NCBI GenBank assembly: GCA_029062075.1
Contig: JAIDQW010000127.1
Coordinates: 1 to 5,180 of the forward strand
Direction: 5' to 3'
DNA from: Paramuribaculum sp.
GTDB taxonomy: Bacteria > Bacteroidota > Bacteroidia > Bacteroidales > Muribaculaceae
Length of the DNA: 5,180 nt
The notes beneath the pieces are model-generated. The model made no database searches, was not told where the DNA came from, and saw only the letters and a list, made by a program, of their open reading frames with translations. Of the stretch, positions 1-5,180 are shown piece after piece (within the stretch, counting starts at the first letter, position 1; the number at the start of each line of letters is the position of its first letter). Both the position numbers and the translations under genes were made by a program.

Positions 1-80
1 TTATCAACCATTGGTCTGGATGGAATTCTTTATTTTATCGGCTTCAAGGATACACAGATTTCCGATCCCTCCTGAGTGAA
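1..80. other. Left-edge fragment, no assignable gene
   Basis: All three plus-strand frames are open from the window edge to stops at about 75, 79 and 105, so this could be the last codons of a plus-strand gene converging on the barrel-protein gene. No frame has a recognisable protein signature, so I do not call a CDS. On the minus strand the only ATG is at 11-9, which would leave just three codons in the window. No hairpin with a U-tract follows the barrel gene here, so its terminator is not visible, or its transcript continues past the left edge. Confidence 0.3.
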
Positions 81-833
81 TCAGAGCTTGTAGCCCACAC
101 AACCTAAAAAGTTGAGGTTGTGAATGTTAGGGTTCAGTATCCCCTGGTTGTATGAAATATTTTTCATACCGACCTGAAACCGCATGCCCACAAAGAAATG
201 ATTGCCGAACTGAATGGCGGTTGCGAGGTGTAAGCCTATGTCTCCGCGATAAAAGGAATTGATAAATGTCTCGGAATTGGTAAAATAGCCTGTTTTGCTA
301 TGAACGGTCACTGGCACGAGCTGACCGAGATCGTTGACATAGGAGCGGTAGATAGTCTGGTGCTGTCTTCCGGAGAGACCGTAACTGTAATATAAGCCCG
401 CATCCACATTCCAGCGCAGCCCCGGTAAAATGTTGAAGCGGAACGACATGAACAGAGGAATGTTGAGATATGTGTAGCGGTTGCGCACAAAAATATTGCT
501 CATTGACACCGCCTCTGCATTACTTACAGCCATATTCAGCTTGTTGTTGCAGAACAGCAGGTTAAGCTCTGTGCCGAAACCAACCCACTCTCTCAGCCCG
601 AACACTGCACCGAAACCGCCTCCTACTCCTGCGCCATTGTCAGCTGTCACTTCGGTAAGCGATGAGAATTTGCTGCCGTAATTCTGAATAATGCCGGTGG
701 TGCCTGCAAAAATATGGGCATCTAACTCCATAAATTTCTTTGCGGGCGCATAGCTTATAAACTGGGCTGATGCCATTGCTGGGAGAGCGGCAAGAACAAC
801 CGATACCGCCATACGTAAGACATTCTTTTTCAT
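81..833 (-). CDS. Outer-membrane beta-barrel protein (PorT/OMP_b-brl-like)
   Basis: This is a 250-residue exported protein predicted to sit in the outer membrane as a small beta-barrel. Residues 1-23 form a classic signal peptide: two lysines at positions 2-3, a hydrophobic core, and an Ala-Ser-Ala site before Gln24. The mature part has alternating polar/hydrophobic stretches rich in Gly, Tyr, Phe and Asn. Examples are the glycine-rich strand near residues 69-80, aromatic strands around 120-150, and repeated strand-like segments at about 202-225. It ends in a short strand (FLGCVGYKL), as expected of a barrel. Length and composition fit the Bacteroidota 'outer membrane protein beta-barrel domain' group (PorT-like, Pfam OMP_b-brl families). 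The ligand or role is unknown, and PorT itself (a T9SS accessory protein) is only a distant analogy. The ATG at 833 is preferred because it begins directly with the signal peptide and lies just downstream of a good promoter. The gene is transcribed divergently from the YitT-family gene. Confidence 0.85.
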   Translation of the reverse strand: MKKNVLRMAVSVVLAALPAMASAQFISYAPAKKFMELDAHIFAGTTGIIQNYGSKFSSLTEVTADNGAGVGGGFGAVFGLREWVGFGTELNLLFCNNKLNMAVSNAEAVSMSNIFVRNRYTYLNIPLFMSFRFNILPGLRWNVDAGLYYSYGLSGRQHQTIYRSYVNDLGQLVPVTVHSKTGYFTNSETFINSFYRGDIGLHLATAIQFGNHFFVGMRFQVGMKNISYNQGILNPNIHNLNFLGCVGYKL

Positions 834-851
834 ATCGCTTTTATTTTACCG

Positions 852-883
852 CAAAAATACTACTATCCCATCATCTTTGCAAA
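852..883 (-). promoter_or_regulatory. Bacteroidota-type promoter of the barrel-protein gene
   Basis: Read on the minus strand, TTTG at 883-880 is followed after 20 nt by TATTTTTG at 859-852, a full match to the Bacteroidota -7 consensus TAnnTTTG with its -33 TTG element. The expected transcription start is around 845-849, giving a leader of roughly 12-16 nt before the ATG at 833. The leader is AT-rich with no Shine-Dalgarno, normal for this phylum. Motif and spacing are seen directly; activity is inferred. Confidence 0.7.
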
Positions 884-917
884 TCATCGCACGTCAGAAA
901 AAATGGATGATATTTTT

Positions 918-947
918 TTGAAACACGGCGGGTGTGTGCTAATTTTG
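918..947 (+). promoter_or_regulatory. Bacteroidota-type promoter of the YitT-family gene
   Basis: TTG at 918-920 (extended TTTG from 917) is followed after 19 nt by TAATTTTG at 940-947, a full match to TAnnTTTG at the proper spacing. Transcription should begin near 950-955, leaving a U/A-rich leader of about 16-21 nt before the ATG at 971. The promoter decides the start codon: an in-frame GTG at 932 lies between the two promoter elements and would not be on the mRNA. It sits back to back with the minus-strand promoter, the two -33 elements being about 35 bp apart. Confidence 0.72.
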
Positions 948-970
948 TCATCGGTTTTTATAATATCATT

Positions 971-1978
971 ATGCCACAAAAACGCAATAAACTTCTGGTA
1001 GATGTGCGAGACTATGTGTTTATAGTAATAGGTCTTGCGCTGTACGCTTTTGGATTTTCAGCATTCATTCTTCCGCAAAAAGTGGTTATGGGAGGCATGG
1101 CGGGTCTCGGTTCGGTAGTGTTCTTCGCCACTCAGCGCCTCGCCGAGAAGGGAGCCTTTCCATGGGCTATCCCTGTGGGTGTGACCATGTATGCGGTCAA
1201 TTTTATCCTTCTTGCGATTGCCTATAAGATTGTAGCCCGCTCTTTTGTTATCAGAACTCTATTCGGCATGACTGTTCTTTCGGTAATGATATATTTTTTC
1301 CAACCGATGTTCGGCAACCTCAATATTCTGCCAAATGATCATTTGCTCAACCTTGTTCTCGGTTCATCAGTCATGGGAGTTGGCATAGGAACGGTGTTTA
1401 TCCACAACGGTTCTTCAGGTGGCACGGATATTGTTGCCGCAATGGTGAGCAAGGTGAGCAATGTGACTATAGGCCGCACGATGATGATATGTGACTGTGT
1501 TATCGTTGGTTCGGCTTATTTTGTGCTGAGCTATTCGCTGGGAGAGATTGTTTATGGTCTGTTGGTGACAGTGCTTACCGGATATATGTGTGACCTGGTA
1601 ATCAACAGCGACCGCCAGGCAGTGCAGTTTACTATATTCTCCAAGAAATGGAAAGAGATAGCCAAGGCAGTGAATATTGAGGCAAACCGCGGGTGCACAG
1701 CCTTCAACGGTATGGGTTGCTATTCCGGTCAGGAGGTGAAGATGCTTTTGGTGATGTGCCGACGGATAGAAGCGGTGTCAATCTACAGAATTATCAAGAG
1801 CATTGATGAGGATGCTTTCATCACCCAGTCAAATGTCAACGGCGTGTATGGCAAAGGTTTCGACCAGATAAAGGTCAAGAGCAAGAAAAAGAGAAAGAAG
1901 GGGCAGGCAGAATCTGCGGAGGAATCAATTGAAGCGCCGGTGCAGGAGGTATTGAAAGAGTCAGAGGCAGAGGCTTGA
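971..1978 (+). CDS. YitT family membrane protein (DUF161 + DUF2179)
   Basis: This 335-residue inner-membrane protein belongs to the widespread YitT family, whose biochemical function is not established; a transport role is often supposed. About six hydrophobic segments are visible, near residues 15-35, 65-85, 91-110, 125-145, 172-190 and 192-211. Family hallmarks include the glycine-rich loop after helix 1 (VVMGGMAGLG, 38-47) and the conserved GSSGGTDIVA motif at 147-156. Residues 218-298 form the cytosolic DUF2179 domain: RGCTAFNGMGCYSG at 240-253, then an IDEDAFI segment at 278-284 and VYGKGF at 292-297. A non-family tail follows, first basic (KSKKKRKK at 303-310), then Glu-rich to the end. 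The length is slightly above the usual 280-300 because of this tail. The start is ATG 971; the in-frame GTG 932 is inside the promoter. A hairpin terminator lies about 72 bp past the stop, so the gene is probably monocistronic. Confidence 0.9.
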   Translation: MPQKRNKLLVDVRDYVFIVIGLALYAFGFSAFILPQKVVMGGMAGLGSVVFFATQRLAEKGAFPWAIPVGVTMYAVNFILLAIAYKIVARSFVIRTLFGMTVLSVMIYFFQPMFGNLNILPNDHLLNLVLGSSVMGVGIGTVFIHNGSSGGTDIVAAMVSKVSNVTIGRTMMICDCVIVGSAYFVLSYSLGEIVYGLLVTVLTGYMCDLVINSDRQAVQFTIFSKKWKEIAKAVNIEANRGCTAFNGMGCYSGQEVKMLLVMCRRIEAVSIYRIIKSIDEDAFITQSNVNGVYGKGFDQIKVKSKKKRKKGQAESAEESIEAPVQEVLKESEAEA

Positions 1979-1998
1979 TTTGCCTGTAATTAATATGC

Positions 1999-2030
1999 CT
2001 GAATAAAACCAATAGTTCGGCTGAATAAAA
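1999..2030. repeat. Two 10-bp direct copies of CTGAATAAAA
   Basis: CTGAATAAAA occurs at 1999-2008 and again at 2021-2030, a 22-bp period (about two helical turns), in AT-rich DNA between the YitT stop codon and its terminator. It lies in the 3' untranslated region of that mRNA. It may be chance in AT-rich sequence; no function is claimed. Confidence 0.3.
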
Positions 2031-2050
2031 ATAAATATGTATCAGTATAT

Positions 2051-2087
2051 GAGGCTGTGTCAAATTTTGGCGCAGCCTCTCTCTTTT
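2051..2087 (+). terminator. Intrinsic terminator of the YitT-family gene
   Basis: Arms GAGGCTGTGTC (2051-2061) and GGCGCAGCCTC (2069-2079) pair over 11 positions, including two G-U wobbles, around a 7-nt loop (AAATTTT). A pyrimidine tract, TCTCTTTT, follows at 2080-2087. The wobbles pair only in plus-strand RNA; in minus-strand RNA they become A-C mismatches. With the 3' U-rich tract, this orients the terminator to the plus strand. The tract is interrupted by C, so efficiency may be moderate. Confidence 0.75.
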
Positions 2088-2104
2088 GCACCAAACCTCT
2101 CTTT

Positions 2105-2245
2105 TATATTTTGCTAAACAAACGGATGTGAGTACTGACCGGCACTCTGCGAAGCTATCTTGATCCGGCTATCAGCACATAGTCAACTTTGTCCGGACAA
2201 GCATCGCCATGCAAGCCTAATTCCCGGGGTGAAACACCTCGCTTA
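2105..2245. other. Unassigned hairpin-rich intergenic segment
   Basis: About 140 bp between the two facing terminators that belong to neither flanking gene. It is visibly richer in G+C than the AT-rich DNA on either side. It holds a perfect 12-bp palindrome TTGTCCGGACAA (2189-2200), a short GCAT/ATGC hairpin (2201-2212), and a 7-bp hairpin, CGGGGTG / CACCTCG around an AAA loop (2225-2241, one G-U). TCCGG at 2164-2168 can alternatively pair with CCGGA at 2193-2197. GCTATC occurs twice (2154-2159 and 2168-2173). Only short reading frames exist. One minus-strand frame reads protein-like (including CPDKVDYVLIAGSR) but is closed by stops after about 30 codons. Candidates are a dispersed intergenic repeat, a small structured RNA, or a decayed gene remnant; the sequence alone does not decide. 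Confidence 0.4.
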
Positions 2246-2250
2246 TTCTA

Positions 2251-2291
2251 ACAAAACAAAAAAGAGGCTGTGCCTATTTAGACACAGCCTC
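2251..2291 (-). terminator. Intrinsic terminator of the large secreted-protein gene
   Basis: On the minus strand, arms GAGGCTGTGTC (2291-2281) and GGCACAGCCTC (2274-2264) form an 11-bp stem with one G-U wobble and a short AT-rich loop. TTTTTTGTTTTGT follows directly (2263-2251). It begins 26 nt after the stop codon of the large gene. This is a textbook strong terminator, with a cleaner U-tract than its plus-strand counterpart. Read on the plus strand it would also form a 9-bp stem preceded by an A-tract, so it may give some back-up termination for transcripts from the YitT side. Confidence 0.88.
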
Positions 2292-2317
2292 CCTGTATCC
2301 GCACTAAGCGGCAGCGG

Positions 2318-5180
2318 TTATTTCACTATCACTTTGATGGATTTTTTGCCGGGGATTCGTACAATGTAAATGCCCTTGGGCAGATTCTCTTTTCCCACTT
2401 TGATACCGGCGGTGTTGTAAATCTGCGAGCCTTCCGGAGCTATGATACAACCGCCTTCCACTCTCACTTCAGAGTTGTCTGAGCCTATAGCACTGATAGC
2501 AGTTGTGTCCCAGACATTGAGGGTTGTCACTCCACCGTCAACTTTGCGGTTGATAACAAGTATGGCAAGCACCACTCTTGACTCTGGTACGGGGAAGGGC
2601 TTGGTATATAGCATGTCTTTGCTTACTGTTGGAATTTCATTTACCGAGGTGGTGTAGTAAATGGAATATGTGCCGGGTTCAATAGCTTCGCGTGGTGAAA
2701 GCTGTACCAAAGGATTACCGTCGTTATCCTTGACGATTGAGAATATAACCTGTGAACTTACAGAGTTTCCGCTGCCTGCGTTGAACATACCCCGGCACGC
2801 GTTACCGGGAGCCTTCCCGTCTTCATACATCCGGGCTATGAATGTTGTGGTCTTGTCTATGACTATAGGATCGGTGTACTCGGTAGCGGGTTCAGTGCCA
2901 TCGGTCGAGTATAGAATTTTGTAAGAACCCTCATCAATATCACTAACAGGCAGGAGAGTGACTTTAGACTGATTGCCGAAGGGCACCACCACGAAGTCAA
3001 CATCGCAGCTCTGTTCTGTTCTCCTGAAAGTGACATGAGTGTGTCCGCTCTCTTCCATGCCATCAACCACAGCAACTACATGCAGGTAGCCATCGGCGGT
3101 GACAGTGAAGGGTTGTCCGTAGATATTCCATGTGGCATTTTCGTCCACGCTCCCACCATCCGGTGTGAATATATATTTAAGCGAAGCACTGGCGGCGTTC
3201 ATACCGGTGTATTTGAGTGTGACAACGGTAGAGGGATAGAAGTCAACAGTGTAATTATTGAAGCCATCCTCTTCTATAATCGCATTGGCATCGCACTCGA
3301 TAGCCGGTGAGTTTGTGATACCGAAAGTGCTTATTTCAAGCGGCCAGAATTCCTGTTCCGCCTCATCGTCCACCATAACGTAGCCTAACACATTGAAGTA
3401 GTTGTGCTCAACGTCAAGATTCTCCGGCATGTTAAATGAAAGTGTGGCGTCATTGACAAGCATCGCTTCTTCGACTGCGTTTCCGTAGTCCGGCACAATC
3501 ATGTATTGCCAGCTGTTCTTATCACCGATTTGAATAAGTTTTACATGGTTAAGTACAACGAGCTGACCGATGTGGCTGTCATGAATGCGTGACACATTTT
3601 TAGCAATCGCATAACGGTCGATATTAATGTCTTCAGACAAGGCCGCAGGTTTTTCGGTCAGCGATGCCTTTAGATACTGTGCGTGCTCATCTGTTATTTC
3701 AGCCGTTCTTTCAAATTCGTTTTCGTCAAACATGTCAGCGGTGATGATAAAGTCGGTGAGGTAGTCGCCAACCTTGTACGAATCCCACATATCTGTCTGC
3801 CTGTTTGCTGCGAAAGGCTGGACTTCTCTATTGCGGTGAATAGTGAGCATATAACCTTCAGAGCCTCTGACAAAGATATGGTCTCCATCTTTTTCAGCAA
3901 TTCGGCATATTCCGCTGAAGTGGTAAGGCACATCCTTTTTTGCAACATTGAAGAAGTGCAGCAGATACGGCACATCCACGCTCTGTCGGCGGAAAATCTG
4001 ACTGATTTCCTTGCTGGGGAGTTCTCCCGGCTTGACAGAGTATGCACGGATAGTAACTGAAATATTGTCCGCCGGCAATTTTATACCGGTATTGTCATCA
4101 TATTTGAGCGGTGAGAGACTGTTCTTGGGATCAGATCCGTCAAGAGTATAATAAACGGAGCCCCCTTCAGGAATACCGATGATTTTTACCACACCGTCGT
4201 GGGGATATTCAAACTCACCATTTTCATTAAGTTCCTTATCCTCAAAACCAACCACATACATTGCTGCCGGGGCTTCAGTAACCATGACACCGCCAAAGTC
4301 GGTCAATGCCATGGCGTATTGAGAAGCTCCGTTATCTTTACCGTCGTAGTACGGATTCTTAATAACGACAGCGTTGATATCATAAGTCGGATACTTTGTG
4401 ACATCACCGTTTGCCGCCTTGAATTTATCCATATCATAAGAGGTTGTGAAACCACCTACACGATCCGGGAAAGTGAGGAAGTCGATGTCGAGACAATCGC
4501 GGACAACCATCTGATAGATATATTGCGGCACAGGATTGCCATTTCCATCAATTCTTGTTCCATCAGGTCGTTCAGCAGCGGTTTCATATTCCGGATTTTC
4601 TCTACAGCCAATGGCTACGTTCTCAAATTTGAACGGCATCAGGATGTTCTTTGGCTCAAGATAGATTTTTTCATAATAGTTGCCGGATTCCGCATCTTTG
4701 GGGTCGTAGGACAGAATAACCGTGCGCTCAGACTCTTTTGTAGGCTCAACGCCCGGATTAATTGTGTATGTGCGGGCAAATCCGGTGGCATTTCCTCGGA
4801 AAAGGTTGTAGGAAGTGAGTTCGGGACGAACCACAAATGAAGAAATTACATCACCACCTTTGAGCGGACGGGAAACGCGTACACCATTTTCAATAACTGA
4901 AACTTCAGGCTGACTCCAGCCGTTTTCGTTATAAACAAGGAGGTGGTAACGCTGTCCGATTTCGGGGTCAGACGATTCCGGCACGTTGTCTCGCAACAAG
5001 AAATTTGATGAAGCGGCATCTTCAATAACCACCTCGCCTTTGATAACGTAATAATTGTTGTAGTCGGCTCCCGCGACTGAATTACCGCCGGACTGGTACA
5101 AAGGTTTGAAGTCTTTAATGCTGGCTATTTCAATAGCCTCCTCCTTGATGAAACGTATGCGCTCCACCGTAGAGGTAGCC
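2318..5180 (-). CDS. Large T9SS-type secreted protein, chitobiase-C-like modules (5' partial)
   Basis: The last 953 codons of a longer gene; the frame is open to the right edge. A GTG at 5167-5165 is simply an internal valine with four codons (Ala-Thr-Ser-Thr) before it in the window. Counting that valine as 1: residues about 12-125 look like an OB-like beta module (YYVIKGEVVIED, then NFLLRDN). About 323-393 is a CHB_HEX_C-type (chitobiase/beta-hexosaminidase C-terminal) module with VYYTLDGSDP at 338-347. About 400-615 appears to be two further OB-like modules (for example GQLVVLNHVKL at 534-544). About 622-716 is an Ig-like or degenerate module. About 719-796 is a second CHB_HEX_C module (ILYSTDGTEP, 751-760). 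About 802-886 is a third, degenerate one (YSIYYTT, 834-840). Residues 903-949 resemble a type A T9SS sorting domain (SQIYNTAGIKVG, LPKGIYIVRI, lysine-rich last strand KSIKVIVK), implying outer-membrane export and surface attachment or release. No catalytic domain is visible; any would lie in the missing N-terminal part with the signal peptide. It has its own terminator. Confidence 0.82.
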   Translation of the reverse strand, partial: ATSTVERIRFIKEEAIEIASIKDFKPLYQSGGNSVAGADYNNYYVIKGEVVIEDAASSNFLLRDNVPESSDPEIGQRYHLLVYNENGWSQPEVSVIENGVRVSRPLKGGDVISSFVVRPELTSYNLFRGNATGFARTYTINPGVEPTKESERTVILSYDPKDAESGNYYEKIYLEPKNILMPFKFENVAIGCRENPEYETAAERPDGTRIDGNGNPVPQYIYQMVVRDCLDIDFLTFPDRVGGFTTSYDMDKFKAANGDVTKYPTYDINAVVIKNPYYDGKDNGASQYAMALTDFGGVMVTEAPAAMYVVGFEDKELNENGEFEYPHDGVVKIIGIPEGGSVYYTLDGSDPKNSLSPLKYDDNTGIKLPADNISVTIRAYSVKPGELPSKEISQIFRRQSVDVPYLLHFFNVAKKDVPYHFSGICRIAEKDGDHIFVRGSEGYMLTIHRNREVQPFAANRQTDMWDSYKVGDYLTDFIITADMFDENEFERTAEITDEHAQYLKASLTEKPAALSEDINIDRYAIAKNVSRIHDSHIGQLVVLNHVKLIQIGDKNSWQYMIVPDYGNAVEEAMLVNDATLSFNMPENLDVEHNYFNVLGYVMVDDEAEQEFWPLEISTFGITNSPAIECDANAIIEEDGFNNYTVDFYPSTVVTLKYTGMNAASASLKYIFTPDGGSVDENATWNIYGQPFTVTADGYLHVVAVVDGMEESGHTHVTFRRTEQSCDVDFVVVPFGNQSKVTLLPVSDIDEGSYKILYSTDGTEPATEYTDPIVIDKTTTFIARMYEDGKAPGNACRGMFNAGSGNSVSSQVIFSIVKDNDGNPLVQLSPREAIEPGTYSIYYTTSVNEIPTVSKDMLYTKPFPVPESRVVLAILVINRKVDGGVTTLNVWDTTAISAIGSDNSEVRVEGGCIIAPEGSQIYNTAGIKVGKENLPKGIYIVRIPGKKSIKVIVK

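Noticed and set aside
45..52. Possible minus-strand promoter box TATCCTTG for a gene starting at ATG 11
   Set aside because: It has one mismatch to TAnnTTTG, no TTG element about 19-20 nt upstream, and only three codons of any gene would be visible.
481..681. Plus-strand 66-codon frame within the barrel-protein gene
   Set aside because: It is antisense to a gene with a clear signal peptide and barrel pattern; no independent support.
2105..2245. tRNA or riboswitch in the intergenic segment
   Set aside because: No cloverleaf with an acceptor stem, anticodon arm and GTTCRANNC T-arm can be folded, and the segment lies at gene 3' ends rather than in a 5' leader.
2160..2369. Plus-strand 69-codon frame starting at TTG
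   Set aside because: It uses a rare start, reads straight through the minus-strand terminator hairpin and the end of the large secreted-protein gene, and has no promoter box or protein signature.
3683..4060. Plus-strand 125-codon frame and overlapping minus-strand 117-codon frame
   Set aside because: Both are out of frame with the long gene here, which has recognisable modules on either side in one uninterrupted frame; neither has a family signature.
4199..4840. Plus-strand 213-codon frame opposite the large gene
   Set aside because: It lies entirely antisense to the well-supported secreted-protein gene, the translation is hydrophobic and featureless, and no domain or promoter supports it; it is a codon-bias shadow.
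5165..5167. GTG as the start of the large minus-strand gene
   Set aside because: The frame stays open upstream to the window edge, and a T9SS cargo protein needs a signal peptide, which is absent after this GTG.

Overview
The window looks like chromosomal DNA from a member of the Bacteroidota, most likely an intestinal Bacteroidales (Muribaculaceae- or Bacteroides-like). Three things point there. The promoters fit the phylum's TTG / TAnnTTTG pattern rather than -35/-10 boxes. Starts lack a Shine-Dalgarno and have short AT-rich leaders. The gene content includes a small outer-membrane beta-barrel protein and a very long secreted protein ending in what reads as a type IX secretion (T9SS) sorting domain. 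The family placement within Bacteroidales is inference.

Layout, left to right. Positions 1-80 are an edge fragment with no assignable gene. Positions 81-833 (minus) encode a 250-residue outer-membrane beta-barrel protein with a signal peptide. Positions 834-970 are a divergent promoter region with one well-formed Bacteroidota promoter on each strand. Positions 971-1978 (plus) encode a YitT-family integral membrane protein: DUF161 membrane part, DUF2179 cytosolic domain and a charged tail. Positions 1979-2317 are a 339-bp convergent intergenic region. It has a terminator for each flanking gene, built on almost the same 11-nt stem arms in opposite orientation, and between them about 140 bp of GC-richer, hairpin-prone sequence that I cannot assign. 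Positions 2318-5180 (minus) are the C-terminal 953 residues of a large cell-surface or secreted protein that runs off the right edge. It has chitobiase-type C-terminal (CHB_HEX_C) modules, OB-like beta modules and the C-terminal sorting domain.

Nothing indicates that the three genes form one pathway. The barrel protein and the YitT protein share only the divergent promoter region, and the YitT gene and the large secreted protein only converge. No classical defence system, CRISPR array, transposase, tRNA or rRNA is visible. The least explained part is the segment at about 2105-2245 between the paired terminators. The most useful annotation correction is the YitT start, at ATG 971 rather than GTG 932, because the GTG lies inside the promoter.
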